A stretch of DNA of 64,000 nt, taken from Roseicyclus sp. GTDB lineage: Bacteria > Pseudomonadota > Alphaproteobacteria > Rhodobacterales > Rhodobacteraceae. The notes under the pieces are model-generated. The model searched no databases. It was not told the origin of the DNA and saw only the letters and a program-made list of their open reading frames with translations. Shown here one piece after another: positions 48,524 to 57,357 of this stretch. A program made the position numbers and the translations under genes. The number at the start of each line of letters is the position of its first letter. The stretch's first letter is position 1. The DNA lies in contig NZ_JAGYJN010000001.1 of assembly GCF_018402035.1 (NCBI RefSeq), positions 496,001 to 560,000 of the forward strand, written 5' to 3'.

Positions 48524-48537
48524 TGTTAGCGGTAACA
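48524..48537. promoter_or_regulatory. LacI-type (CceR-like) operator upstream of the second gap gene
   Basis: TGTTAGCGGTAACA matches TGTTAnCGnTAACA at every fixed position and is extended by A/T on each side. It lies 67 bp before the start codon of the second gap gene. Confidence 0.65.
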
Positions 48538-48604
48538 TTTCAACCTGTGCTGGCCTTTGGCGGCAGTGCCGCACCAGCCACCGAGACAGACGGGAGAGCG
48601 TGCC

Positions 48605-49609
48605 ATGGCCGTAAAGGTCGCCATCAACGGGTTTGGTCGGATCGGGCGCAATGTGCTGCGCGCCATCATCGAAAGCGGACGCACCGATATCGAGGTGGTC
48701 GCGATCAATGATCTAGGCCCGGTCGAGACGAACGCCCATCTGTTGCGCTTTGACAGCGTGCATGGTCGCTTTCCGGCCACGGTGACGACAACGGCCAATT
48801 CCATTGATGTCGGGCGCGGCCCCATCGCGGTGACAGCAATCCGCAACCCGGCCGAGTTGCCTTGGGCGGGTATCGATATCGTGCTGGAATGTACCGGCAT
48901 CTTCACCGACCGCGACCGCGCCGCGATCCATCTGGAAAACGGCGCAAAGCGGGTGCTTGTCTCGGCCCCATCGAAAGGTGCCGACAAGACCATCGTTTAT
49001 GGTGTGAACCACAAGACGCTGACGCGCGATGATGTGATCGTCTCGAACGCATCATGCACGACCAATTGCTTGGCCCCCGTGGCCCATGTGCTGCATCAAG
49101 CCATCGGCATCACGCGCGGCTTCATGACCACGATCCACAGCTATACGGGCGACCAGCCGACACTCGATACAATGCACAGCGATCTTTACCGCGCGCGTGC
49201 CGCCGCACTGAGCATGATCCCCACCTCCACGGGTGCGGCCAAGGCGGTGGGGCTGGTGCTGCCGGAGCTCGACGGCAAGCTTGACGGTGTGGCGATCCGG
49301 GTGCCGACGCCCAATGTCTCGGTCGTCGATCTGACATTCGAGGCCGCGCGCGACACATCCACCGCTGAGATCAACGCCGCCATCCATGCCGCCGCCGCGC
49401 ATGGCCCGCTCAAGGGCATCTTGGGCGCGACCGATGACAAGCTGGTCAGCCAAGATTTCAACCATGATCCCCATTCCTCGATCTTTGCCACCGACCAGAC
49501 CAAGGTGATGGATGGCAATCTGTGCCGGGTGCTAAGTTGGTATGACAATGAATGGGGCTTTTCCAACCGCATGGCCGATACGGCGGTCGAGATGGGCAAG
49601 CATCTGTAA
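48605..49609 (+). CDS. gap: Glyceraldehyde-3-phosphate dehydrogenase, paralogue 2 (NAD-type)
   Basis: The 334-residue protein is a paralogue of the gene 0.4 kb upstream, with the same core motifs: [16 protein letters not shown] and W-Y-D-N-E-W-G-F. It keeps Asp36 in I-N-D-L-G-P, the usual NAD-binding residue, so it is likely the glycolytic NAD enzyme. Its own operator (48524-48537) and the pgk gene 160 bases downstream suggest a separately regulated unit. Start is the ATG at 48605. Confidence 0.95.
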   Translation: MAVKVAINGFGRIGRNVLRAIIESGRTDIEVVAINDLGPVETNAHLLRFDSVHGRFPATVTTTANSIDVGRGPIAVTAIRNPAELPWAGIDIVLECTGIFTDRDRAAIHLENGAKRVLVSAPSKGADKTIVYGVNHKTLTRDDVIVSNASCTTNCLAPVAHVLHQAIGITRGFMTTIHSYTGDQPTLDTMHSDLYRARAAALSMIPTSTGAAKAVGLVLPELDGKLDGVAIRVPTPNVSVVDLTFEAARDTSTAEINAAIHAAAAHGPLKGILGATDDKLVSQDFNHDPHSSIFATDQTKVMDGNLCRVLSWYDNEWGFSNRMADTAVEMGKHL

Positions 49610-49769
49610 CGGCGGGCGCGATGTGGGGATGGGCGCGAAATTTTGCCCCCGCCCCCGTGCCTGTGATTTTCTGCTTTCGTAAAATAGGCCCGCCAAAGCT
49701 GTCGAAGTCTCTGGCGTGTCACAAAACGCATGCTAAGACCGCGGCGCGAAAGCGATGACGGAGGGTAAG

Positions 49770-50954
49770 ATGCGCTGGAAAACACTCGATGACATGGAGA
49801 TGGGCGGCAAGACCGTGCTGGTCCGTGTCGATATCAATGTGCCGCTCCAAGATGGTCAGGTCAGCGACGATACCCGCATCAGGCGCATCGCGCCGACAAT
49901 CCACGACATCTTGGCCAAGGGCGGCAAGCCCGTGCTGTTGGCCCATTTCGGTCGGCCAAAGGGCAAGCCCGTGGCCGAGATGTCGCTCCGCGTGACACTG
50001 CCCGCGCTCGAGGCTGCCTTGGGCCGCCCCGTCACCTTTGTCGAGACACCCAGCCGTGCCGGATTAGACGCCCTACCCGCCGATGCGGTGGTGCTGGTCG
50101 AAAACACCCGCTTCACCCCGATGGAGGAAGCCAACGATCCCCAGATGGCGCAGTTCCTTGCCAGCTTGGGCGATATCTATTGCAACGACGCCTTTTCGGC
50201 CGCGCACCGCGCCCATGCCTCGACCGAAGGGGTGGCGCGGCTGTTGCCCGCTTGCGCCGGGCGGCTGATGGCCGCCGAACTGGCCGCGCTTGAGGCGGCC
50301 TTGGGCCGCCCTGCCCGCCCCGTGGTGGCGGTTGTGGGCGGTGCCAAGATTTCCACCAAGCTTGATCTCTTGGCAAATCTAACCCGCAAGGTCGATCAGC
50401 TGATCATCGGCGGCGGCATGGCCAATACCTTTCTTGCCGCACAAGGGCATGGCGTAGGAAAATCGCTCTGCGAGCATGATCTGGCCGACACCGCGCGCGC
50501 GATCATGGCGGGTGCCGCTGCGGCGGGCTGTGAGATCATCTTGCCCAGCGATGTGGTGGTGGCTGAAGCCTTTGCCGCCCATGCCCCCCATCAGGTGATG
50601 GCAATCGACGCTGTGCCAGAGGGGGGGATGATCCTTGACGCTGGCCCCGAGACCGTGGCGCGGATCACCGCCGCATTTGCACAGGCCAAAACGCTGATCT
50701 GGAACGGCCCCTTGGGTGCCTTTGAGATTGCGCCTTTTGATGCTGCCACCGTCGCTGCCGCGCGCGCTGCGGCAAAGCTGACGCAATCGGGCAATCTGAT
50801 TTCGGTCGCGGGTGGCGGGGATACGGTGGCCGCACTGAACCAAGCAGGCGTGGCTGATGATTTCAGCTATGTCTCGACGGCGGGTGGCGCATTCCTTGAA
50901 TGGATGGAGGGCAAGACATTGCCCGGTGTCGCGGCACTTGAAATCACGGATTAA
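49770..50954 (+). CDS. pgk: Phosphoglycerate kinase
   Basis: The 394-residue enzyme transfers phosphate between 1,3-bisphosphoglycerate and ADP. The start ATG at 49770 follows GGAGG; the ATG at 49755 is upstream of that site and is less likely. Motifs are V-R-V-D-I-N-V-P, the substrate loop [26 protein letters not shown] and the nucleotide loop [10 protein letters not shown]. It follows the second gap gene and precedes fba. Confidence 0.97.
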   Translation: MRWKTLDDMEMGGKTVLVRVDINVPLQDGQVSDDTRIRRIAPTIHDILAKGGKPVLLAHFGRPKGKPVAEMSLRVTLPALEAALGRPVTFVETPSRAGLDALPADAVVLVENTRFTPMEEANDPQMAQFLASLGDIYCNDAFSAAHRAHASTEGVARLLPACAGRLMAAELAALEAALGRPARPVVAVVGGAKISTKLDLLANLTRKVDQLIIGGGMANTFLAAQGHGVGKSLCEHDLADTARAIMAGAAAAGCEIILPSDVVVAEAFAAHAPHQVMAIDAVPEGGMILDAGPETVARITAAFAQAKTLIWNGPLGAFEIAPFDAATVAAARAAAKLTQSGNLISVAGGGDTVAALNQAGVADDFSYVSTAGGAFLEWMEGKTLPGVAALEITD

Positions 50955-51039
50955 GCGACTGTTTGCGCCACCATGATGGACAGGCGCCAAGCGCTTTGGC
51001 ATGGAGTGGAAATTGCCCAACGCCATAAGGAGTGCGCCA

Positions 51040-51930
51040 ATGTCGCGTGATGCCATGACCCGCCAAATGCAGACCGGACAAGGGTTCATCGCGGCACTTG
51101 ATCAATCGGGCGGCTCCACCCCTAAAGCGCTCAAGCTTTATGGCGTGCCAGAGGCGGCCTATGCCACCGAGGTTGAGATGTTCGACCTGATCCACGCCAT
51201 GCGTGCGCGCATCGCCACCGCCCCGGCCTTTCGCGGTGACAAGGTCATCGGTGCGATCTTGTTCGAAATGACCATGGAGCGCGAGATCGCGGGCCAACCC
51301 GCCGCAAGCTATCTATGGGCGGAAAAGGGCGTTGTCCCCTTCCTCAAGATCGACAAGGGGCTAGAGGCTGCGGCCAATGGCGTGCAGATGCTCAAACCCA
51401 TCCCCGGCCTTGACGCGCTGCTTGATCGCGCCGTGGCGCATGGGATTTTCGGCACCAAGGAACGCTCGGTCATTCTTGGGGCCGATGCAGGCGGCATTGC
51501 CGATATCGTGGCCCAACAGATCGATCTGGGCCTTAAGGTGCTGGCCAAGGGGCTGATCCCGATCCTAGAGCCCGAAGTTGATATCAACGCCCCCGACAAA
51601 CCCGCCGCCGAAGAGATGCTTTTGGCCGCCCTGCTCAAGGGGCTTGATGCGGTGCCGGATGGCGCGCAGGTGATGCTCAAGCTGACCATCCCCAACCATC
51701 CTGGCCTTTACGCGCCCTTGATGGCGCATCCAAAGGTGATGCGCGTTGTGGCGCTATCGGGCGGCTATCACCGCGATGACGCCTGTGCGCGGCTGGCCCA
51801 AAACCCCGGCATGATCGCAAGCTTCTCGCGCGCCCTAACCGAGGGGTTATCGGCCGATCAATCCGATGCGGATTTCAACGCCACACTCGGCGCGGCCATC
51901 GACGCGATCCATGCAGCCTCGATAAGCTAG
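51040..51930 (+). CDS. fba: Class I fructose-bisphosphate aldolase
   Basis: The 296-residue protein is a metal-independent aldolase of the short bacterial class I type. The start at 51040 follows AAGGAG. Visible features are A-A-L-D-Q-S-G-G-S-T-P-K near the start, the conserved Lys in P-F-L-K-I-D-K-G, the Glu in I-L-E-P-E-V-D, and the Schiff-base Lys in V-M-L-K-L-T-I-P-N. It cleaves fructose 1,6-bisphosphate. It follows pgk by 85 bases, in the glycolytic cluster, and is followed by a hairpin and then the ftsB promoter region. Confidence 0.93.
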   Translation: MSRDAMTRQMQTGQGFIAALDQSGGSTPKALKLYGVPEAAYATEVEMFDLIHAMRARIATAPAFRGDKVIGAILFEMTMEREIAGQPAASYLWAEKGVVPFLKIDKGLEAAANGVQMLKPIPGLDALLDRAVAHGIFGTKERSVILGADAGGIADIVAQQIDLGLKVLAKGLIPILEPEVDINAPDKPAAEEMLLAALLKGLDAVPDGAQVMLKLTIPNHPGLYAPLMAHPKVMRVVALSGGYHRDDACARLAQNPGMIASFSRALTEGLSADQSDADFNATLGAAIDAIHAASIS

Positions 51931-51954
51931 GCGCACGCTATACGGCGAAAAAAC

Positions 51955-52006
51955 GAATCATTTTCGCGAAATGGGGGATTCCCTTTCGCGAATCATTGTG
52001 CGATTC
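51955..52006. promoter_or_regulatory. Cluster of four CcrM methylation sites (GANTC) upstream of ftsB
   Basis: GAATC at 51955, GATTC at 51977, GAATC at 51990 and GATTC at 52002 lie within 52 bp, 52 bp before the ftsB start. GANTC is the target of the cell-cycle methyltransferase CcrM in alphaproteobacteria, and the chance density at this GC content would be roughly one per 300 bp. A hairpin GCGAAAA/TTTTCGC (51945-51967) at the end of fba overlaps the first site. Confidence 0.6.
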
Positions 52007-52057
52007 TCCCCCTAACGCACCGGAACAGGTGCGGGGAAAAGGCAGCGCAGCACGGTC

Positions 52058-52351
52058 ATGACACGTACGAAATCTCTTGGTGGTTTGATCCTGCCCGTCG
52101 TGCTGCTGTTTATCGGGGCGCATTTCACCTTTACTGCGGTGCAAGGCGACTATGGGCTTTTCCAGCGCGTCCAGATCGAGGCCGAGGCCGCACGGCTTGA
52201 GGTGCAGCTGGCCGCGATCAGCCAAGATGTCGCCCGGATCGAGCTTTTGACCCGCCGCCTGTCGGATGACTATCTCGATCTCGACTTGCTCGATCAGCAA
52301 TTGCGCGATGTTTTGGGCTATATCCGCGCCGATGAGATCGTCTTGCCCTGA
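52058..52351 (+). CDS. ftsB: FtsB/DivIC-family septum formation initiator
   Basis: The 97-residue bitopic protein has a basic N-terminus, one transmembrane helix (about residues 9-25) and a periplasmic coiled coil (about 35-65, E-A-E-A-A-R-L-E-V-Q-L-A). This is the layout of FtsB, which links FtsL and FtsQ in the divisome and helps activate septal wall synthesis. It lies between fba and pdhA on the same strand but has its own upstream region rich in GANTC sites. Identity rests on topology, size and its usual position near pdhA in alphaproteobacteria. Confidence 0.87.
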   Translation: MTRTKSLGGLILPVVLLFIGAHFTFTAVQGDYGLFQRVQIEAEAARLEVQLAAISQDVARIELLTRRLSDDYLDLDLLDQQLRDVLGYIRADEIVLP

Positions 52352-52357
52352 TCTAAA

Positions 52358-52405
52358 GCGTGTCGCGTTCGCCTGTTGCGGTGAATGCGATAGAACGCGA
52401 CACGC
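52358..52405. repeat. Inverted repeat after ftsB (13-bp perfect arms)
   Basis: GCGTGTCGCGTTC (52358-52370) pairs with GAACGCGACACGC (52393-52405) around a 22-nt loop, seven bases after the ftsB stop. No T-run follows. It looks like a dispersed REP-type or attenuator hairpin rather than an ordinary terminator. Confidence 0.7.
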
Positions 52406-52556
52406 GCTAGGCTGTGACGCGCCCCTTTGCCTTTCCAAAAATTCGCAAAACAGACCAATCCGCCACGGGCATGGCGGCTGAGTAGCCTTGCATCTATTGC
52501 AACCCCCTGCGTCAGGATTGCCGGGTGCAATCTGTCATTGCCTATGATAGGGAACT

Positions 52557-52570
52557 GTTTAACGTTAAAC
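52557..52570. promoter_or_regulatory. LacI-type palindromic operator upstream of pdhA
   Basis: GTTTAACGTTAAAC is a perfect 14-bp palindrome with a central CG, 31 bp before the pdhA start (22 bp before an alternative upstream ATG). The core matches the site upstream of lpdA, consistent with joint control of all four PDH genes. Confidence 0.6.
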
Positions 52571-52601
52571 TATCTTTGCGATCCGGGGGAGGATGACCCG
52601 C

Positions 52602-53606
52602 ATGCCACCACGCAAAACCGCGGCAACAACCGAGGCGGCAAGGCCGAATATTTCGGCTGATGACCTCAAACGCTATTACCGCGATATGCTTTTGATCCGC
52701 CGCTTCGAGGAAAAGGCGGGCCAGCTTTATGGCATGGGCCTGATCGGCGGCTTTTGTCACCTCTATATCGGCCAAGAAGCGGTCGTCGTGGGCCTTGAGG
52801 CTGCGGCCTCCGAGGGGGACAAGCGCGTCACCTCCTACCGCGACCATGGCCATATGCTGGCCTGCGGCATGGACCCCAAGGGTGTGATGGCCGAGTTGAC
52901 CGGCCGCATTGGGGGCTATTCCAAGGGCAAAGGCGGCTCGATGCATATGTTCTCCAAGGAAAAGCATTTCTACGGCGGGCATGGGATCGTGGGCGCGCAG
53001 GTGCCGATTGGGGCGGGTTTGGCATTTGCCGACAAGTATCTTGGCAATGACCGCGTGACCTTCGCCTATTTTGGCGATGGGGCCGCCAACCAGGGCCAGG
53101 TCTATGAGACCTACAATATGGCCCAGCTTTGGGATTTGCCCGTCATCTTCGTGATCGAGAATAACCATTATGCGATGGGCACCTCCGTCACCCGCGCCAC
53201 CAAATCCCCCGCGCTGTGGAAGCGTGGCGAGGCTTATGGCATCGCGGGCGAAGAGGTGAACGGGATGGATGTGCTGGCCGTCAAGGGTGCAGGCGAGCGC
53301 GCGGTCGCGCACTGCCGCGCGGGCAAGGGCCCCTATATCCTCGAGGTGATGACCTATCGCTATCGCGGCCATTCCATGTCGGACCCCGCGAAATACCGCA
53401 CCCGCGAAGAGGTGCAGGAGATGCGCGAAAAGCGCGACGCCATCGAACAAGTGCGCCAGATGTTGCTGACGGGCGGCCATGCCTCTGAGGACGATCTGAA
53501 AAAGATCGACAAGGAGATCAAGGATATCGTCAATGACGCCGCCGAATTCTCCAAGGAAAGCCCAGAGCCGCCGCTCGAAGAGCTTTGGACAGACATCTAC
53601 GCCTGA
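52602..53606 (+). CDS. pdhA: Pyruvate dehydrogenase E1 component, alpha subunit
   Basis: The 334-residue subunit contributes the thiamine-diphosphate site, with the G-D-G-A-A-N-Q-G...N-N motif (residues 153-182) and the phosphorylation-loop-like Y-R-Y-R-G-H-S-M-S-D-P. The start at 52602 is favoured because GGGGGAGG (52585-52592) lies 9 bases before it; the ATG at 52593 is directly against that site. It heads the operon pdhA-pdhB-pdhC. Regulation probably acts at the palindrome 31 bp upstream. Confidence 0.97.
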   Translation: MPPRKTAATTEAARPNISADDLKRYYRDMLLIRRFEEKAGQLYGMGLIGGFCHLYIGQEAVVVGLEAAASEGDKRVTSYRDHGHMLACGMDPKGVMAELTGRIGGYSKGKGGSMHMFSKEKHFYGGHGIVGAQVPIGAGLAFADKYLGNDRVTFAYFGDGAANQGQVYETYNMAQLWDLPVIFVIENNHYAMGTSVTRATKSPALWKRGEAYGIAGEEVNGMDVLAVKGAGERAVAHCRAGKGPYILEVMTYRYRGHSMSDPAKYRTREEVQEMREKRDAIEQVRQMLLTGGHASEDDLKKIDKEIKDIVNDAAEFSKESPEPPLEELWTDIYA

Positions 53607-53621
53607 GAGGACGACACAGAT

Positions 53622-54977
53622 ATGGCAACCGAGATTTTGATGCCCGCCCTCTCCCCCACGATGGAAGAAGGCACGCTGGCCAAATGGCTGGTGAAAGAAG
53701 GCGATACCGTGAAAGCGGGCGATATCATCGCCGAGATCGAAACCGACAAGGCGACGATGGAATTCGAAGCTGTCGATGAGGGTGTGATCGGCAAGATCCT
53801 GATCGCCGAAGGCACCGAAGGGGTGAAGGTCAACACCGCCATCGCCATCATCGGCGAGGCGGGCGAGGCGATGACAGCACCCGCTGCCCAAGCCGCCGAG
53901 GCGCCGCAGGCCGCCGAGAAGGTGCCCGCCGCTGTTGCGGCCGCACCTGCCGCGCCGGTGGTTGATCGCAGCCCCGATTGGCCCGCTGGCACGCCGATGA
54001 AAACCCAGACCGTGCGCGAAGCCTTGCGCGACGCCATGGCCGAGGAGATGCGCGCCGACCCCACCGTCTTTGTGATGGGTGAAGAGGTCGCGGAATACCA
54101 AGGCGCCTACAAGGTGACGCAAGGTCTGCTTGATGAGTTCGGGGCCAAGCGCGTCATCGACACGCCGATCACCGAACATGGCTTTGCCGGTATCGGCGTT
54201 GGCGCGGCATTCGGCGGGCTGAAGCCCATCGTCGAGTTCATGACCTTCAACTTCTCGATGCAGGCGATTGACCATGTGATCAATTCGGCCGCCAAGACGC
54301 TCTACATGTCGGGCGGCCAAATGGGCGCGCCGATGGTGTTTCGCGGCCCCAACGGGGCTGCTGCTCGCGTGGCCGCCCAACACAGCCAAGATTTCGCGGC
54401 ATGGTATGCCCATATTCCGGGCCTGAAAGTGGTACAGCCCTACTCGGCGGCGGATGCCAAGGGCTTGCTCAAAACCGCGATCCGTGACCCGAACCCGGTC
54501 ATCTTCCTTGAAAACGAGATCCTTTATGGCCGTTCCTTCGAGGTGCCCGATATTGCCGATTTCACCATCCCCTTCGGCAAGGCCCGCATCTGGCGTGAAG
54601 GCAGCGATGTCACCCTGATCAGCTGGGGCATCGGCATGACCTATACGCTTGAGGCGGCAGAGATCCTCGCCAAGGAAGGGATTAGCGCCGAGGTGATCGA
54701 CCTGCGCACGCTGCGCCCGCTTGATTACGATACGGTGCTGGCCTCGGTGATGAAAACCAACCGCTGCGTGACCATCGAAGAGGGCTTTCCCGTCGCCTCT
54801 ATCGGCAATCACTTGGGCGCATGGATCATGCAAAACGCCTTTGATTATCTCGATGCGCCGGTGATCAACTGCACGGGCAAGGATGTGCCGATGCCCTATG
54901 CAGCCAATCTTGAAAAGCTGGCACTCGTCACCACCGCCGAGGTGGTCGAAGCCGCACGCAAAGTCACCTATCGCTAA
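53622..54977 (+). CDS. pdhB: Pyruvate dehydrogenase E1 component, beta subunit with N-terminal lipoyl domain
   Basis: The 451-residue protein has a full lipoyl domain at residues 1-78 (lipoyl-lysine K43 in E-T-D-K-A-T-M-E-F), an Ala/Pro linker to about residue 125, and then the E1-beta transketolase-like domains with [12 protein letters not shown] and [10 protein letters not shown] lipoyl domain on E1-beta is known in alphaproteobacteria. The domain is almost identical to that of PdhC 1.4 kb downstream. It follows pdhA by 15 bases. Confidence 0.97.
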   Translation: MATEILMPALSPTMEEGTLAKWLVKEGDTVKAGDIIAEIETDKATMEFEAVDEGVIGKILIAEGTEGVKVNTAIAIIGEAGEAMTAPAAQAAEAPQAAEKVPAAVAAAPAAPVVDRSPDWPAGTPMKTQTVREALRDAMAEEMRADPTVFVMGEEVAEYQGAYKVTQGLLDEFGAKRVIDTPITEHGFAGIGVGAAFGGLKPIVEFMTFNFSMQAIDHVINSAAKTLYMSGGQMGAPMVFRGPNGAAARVAAQHSQDFAAWYAHIPGLKVVQPYSAADAKGLLKTAIRDPNPVIFLENEILYGRSFEVPDIADFTIPFGKARIWREGSDVTLISWGIGMTYTLEAAEILAKEGISAEVIDLRTLRPLDYDTVLASVMKTNRCVTIEEGFPVASIGNHLGAWIMQNAFDYLDAPVINCTGKDVPMPYAANLEKLALVTTAEVVEAARKVTYR

Positions 54978-54988
54978 GGAGCGCGGAT

Positions 54989-56290
54989 ATGCCTACGGAA
55001 ATCCTGATGCCCGCGCTCTCCCCCACGATGGAGGAGGGCACGCTGGCCAAATGGCTGGTGAAAGAGGGCGATAGCGTCAAATCCGGCGACATCATCGCCG
55101 AGATCGAGACCGACAAGGCGACGATGGAATTCGAAGCCGTCGATGAAGGTGTGATCGGTAAGCTTTTGGTCGCCGAAGGGACCGAAGGGGTAAAGGTCAA
55201 CGCCCCCATAGCTGTGCTTTTGGCCGATGGCGAAACGGCCGGCGATATGGCCAGCGCAGCCCCCAAAGCGAAAGCTGCCCCTGCCCCGGTTGCCGCCGCC
55301 CCGGCACCGGTTGCCGCTGCTGCACCTGCCGCTTCTGCACCGAAAGCCGCCGATGGCGCACGGCTCTTTGCCACGCCCTTGGCGCGGCGCATCGCGGCCG
55401 AGAAAGGGCTCGATCTAGCCGGGATCAAAGGCTCTGGCCCGCATGGCCGGATCGTCAAGGCCGATGTCGCGGGGGCCACGGCCAGCGCCGCACCGCAAGC
55501 CGCCGCCACGACAGCGCAAGCCCCGGCCCCTGCCGCCAAGGCCGCATCCATGCCGACCGGCCCCGATGCCGCGCAAGTCATCCGCATGTATGAGGGCCGC
55601 ACCTTTGAAGAGGTCAAGCTTGACGGTATGCGCAAGACGGTCGCCGCCCGACTGACCGAGGCCAAGCAGACGATCCCGCATTTCTACCTGCGCCGGGATA
55701 TCCGGCTTGACGCGCTGATGTCTTTCCGTGGGCAACTCAACAAGCAGCTCGAGGCCCGTGGCGTAAAGCTGTCGGTCAACGACTTCATCATCAAGGCCTG
55801 CGCATTGGCACTGCAACAGGTGCCTGCCGCCAATGCCGTTTGGGCGGGCGACCGGATCTTGCGCCTGAAACCTTCGGATGTGGCCGTGGCCGTCGCCATC
55901 GATGGCGGGTTGTTCACGCCGGTTCTGAAAGATGCCGATCAAAAAAGCCTCTCGGCGCTGTCGTCCGAAATGAAGGATCTGGCTAAGCGCGCGCGCGACC
56001 GCAAACTGGCCCCGCATGAATATGTCGGCGGCACATTCGCGATCAGCAATCTGGGCATGTATGGGATCGATAATTTCGACGCGGTCATCAATCCGCCCCA
56101 TGGCGCGATCTTGGCCGTGGGTGCGGGCGTCAAGAAACCCGTGGTGGGTGCCGATGGCGGGCTGAGCGTCGCGACCGTCATGTCGGTCACGCTTTCGGTC
56201 GATCACCGCGTGATCGACGGCGCACTTGGGGCAGAGCTGTTGCAAGCAATTGTTGACAATCTCGAGAATCCCATGGCTATGCTTGCATAA
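54989..56290 (+). CDS. pdhC: Pyruvate dehydrogenase complex, dihydrolipoamide acetyltransferase (E2)
   Basis: The 433-residue core subunit has one lipoyl domain (K43), an Ala/Pro linker, a peripheral-subunit-binding domain (about residues 130-165: [12 protein letters not shown] to [10 protein letters not shown]) and a C-terminal acetyltransferase domain with the catalytic His in S-V-D-H-R-V-I-D-G. It passes acetyl groups to CoA, and E3 (lpdA, 10827-12221) reoxidises the lipoyl arm. The gene is 11 bases after pdhB. Inverted repeats at 56301-56326 and 56333-56365 follow. Confidence 0.97.
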   Translation: MPTEILMPALSPTMEEGTLAKWLVKEGDSVKSGDIIAEIETDKATMEFEAVDEGVIGKLLVAEGTEGVKVNAPIAVLLADGETAGDMASAAPKAKAAPAPVAAAPAPVAAAAPAASAPKAADGARLFATPLARRIAAEKGLDLAGIKGSGPHGRIVKADVAGATASAAPQAAATTAQAPAPAAKAASMPTGPDAAQVIRMYEGRTFEEVKLDGMRKTVAARLTEAKQTIPHFYLRRDIRLDALMSFRGQLNKQLEARGVKLSVNDFIIKACALALQQVPAANAVWAGDRILRLKPSDVAVAVAIDGGLFTPVLKDADQKSLSALSSEMKDLAKRARDRKLAPHEYVGGTFAISNLGMYGIDNFDAVINPPHGAILAVGAGVKKPVVGADGGLSVATVMSVTLSVDHRVIDGALGAELLQAIVDNLENPMAMLA

Positions 56291-56300
56291 GCAAGTAATA

Positions 56301-56365
56301 GCGGTGCCGGGGAGGAGCGGCACCGCGAAAGCACGGGGCCGCGATCTGCGTATCGGCGGCCCCGT
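56301..56365 (+). terminator. Two GC-rich hairpins after pdhC (possible terminator)
   Basis: GCGGTGCC (56301-56308) pairs with GGCACCGC (56319-56326). ACGGGGCCG (56333-56341) pairs with CGGCCCCGT (56357-56365). Neither has a T-run, so they may slow RNA polymerase or protect the mRNA 3' end rather than terminate by the usual mechanism. Confidence 0.45.
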
Positions 56366-56413
56366 CGCCTGTCTGGGACAACCCGCCTTGCAAGATCTTC
56401 TATCAGAACTGCC

Positions 56414-57001
56414 TTAAGGCTGCAGCGCCTTCCACGTGCCGGGGGACAAGCCCTCGAGCGTGTGATCGCCCACCGACCAACGGATCAGCCGCAGAACCGG
56501 CAGGCCCACATGGGCGCACATGCGCCGCACTTGGCGATTGCGCCCCTCGGTAATGGTCAGTTGCAGCCAAGCCTCGGGCACATTCAGCCGAAACCGCACG
56601 GGTGGATCGCGCGGCCATAGCCAATCGGGGGCCGTGACCTCCGCGACCTTTGCAGGTCTTGTCGGCCCGTCCTTCAAGGTCACACCCTGACGGAGTGCGG
56701 CAAGCGCTTCGGGCGTTGGGGTGCCTTCGACCAGCACGAAGTATGTCTTGGGCGTGGCCGATCTCGGATCGGTTAGCCGTGCCTGCAAGATGCCATCATT
56801 GGTCAAGAGCAACAGCCCCTCGCTATCGCGGTCAAGCCGGCCCGCAGGGTAAAGCCCCGGCATGTCCAGATAGCGCTTCAGCCCCGGCCAATGCCCGTCA
56901 TCGGTGAACTGGCTTAAGACATCCATCGGTTTGTTGAAACCGATCAGCCGCGTCTCGCTGCGCGGAAGCGCGGGTTTGGCGCGCGGGCGCGGGCGGCTCA
57001 T
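56414..57001 (-). CDS. rRNA pseudouridine synthase, RluE-like
   Basis: The 195-residue enzyme belongs to the RsuA/RluB/RluE group. The catalytic Asp57 is in [10 protein letters not shown], and L-L-L-L-T-N-D-G and R-N-R-Q-V-R-R-M complete the signature. There is no N-terminal S4 RNA-binding domain, as in RluE, which modifies 23S rRNA. The ATG at 57001 overlaps the stop of the YjbR gene by four bases, so translation is coupled. The basic Arg/Pro start is typical for the family. Confidence 0.9.
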   Translation of the reverse strand: MSRPRPRAKPALPRSETRLIGFNKPMDVLSQFTDDGHWPGLKRYLDMPGLYPAGRLDRDSEGLLLLTNDGILQARLTDPRSATPKTYFVLVEGTPTPEALAALRQGVTLKDGPTRPAKVAEVTAPDWLWPRDPPVRFRLNVPEAWLQLTITEGRNRQVRRMCAHVGLPVLRLIRWSVGDHTLEGLSPGTWKALQP

Positions 57002-57357
57002 GCTTGGCCGGCCTTCCATGTCGCAAGCCAACGTTTCGGGGCCATGTCTTCCCATGTGCGACGCAGCCGCGCCTCGGCCCAGCCCCGATCGATCCGGCCC
57101 GCTGCGACCAAGATCAGGGCATGATTGGCGTAATGGTCATGGTGCAAGAAGGCGGTGGGGTCGGCGGCTTGCAAGATCTCGCGCTCGGGGATGGCGCATT
57201 TGAACACTGCCGCATCAACATAGGGCGACCACCAACACCACATCTTGCCATGCGCTTTCAGGTTGGGATTGCCCCAGCTGACCGCGTCTTCGACCTGCGG
57301 CAGGTCCAGCGACAGGGCAAGCGCGCGCAACTCGGGCCATGTCGCGATACCGGCCAT
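56998..57357 (-). CDS. MmcQ/YjbR family DNA-binding-like protein
   Basis: The 119-residue protein has the YjbR fold motifs: A-L-A-L-S-L-P-type start, [17 protein letters not shown], and the C-terminal W-E-D-M-A-P-K-R-W. The family resembles the C-terminal domain of transcription factors and has been called DNA-binding, but its function is unclear. The ATG at 57357 overlaps the polA stop (TGATG). The next gene overlaps by ATGA, so three genes are translationally linked. Confidence 0.85.
   Translation of the reverse strand: MAGIATWPELRALALSLDLPQVEDAVSWGNPNLKAHGKMWCWWSPYVDAAVFKCAIPEREILQAADPTAFLHHDHYANHALILVAAGRIDRGWAEARLRRTWEDMAPKRWLATWKAGQA

Noticed and set aside
52367-52380. GTTC followed by a second GTTC-like tetramer near 52367, checked as an SOS box
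   Set aside because: The second tetramer is GCGG, not GTTC, and the sequence belongs to the inverted repeat after ftsB.
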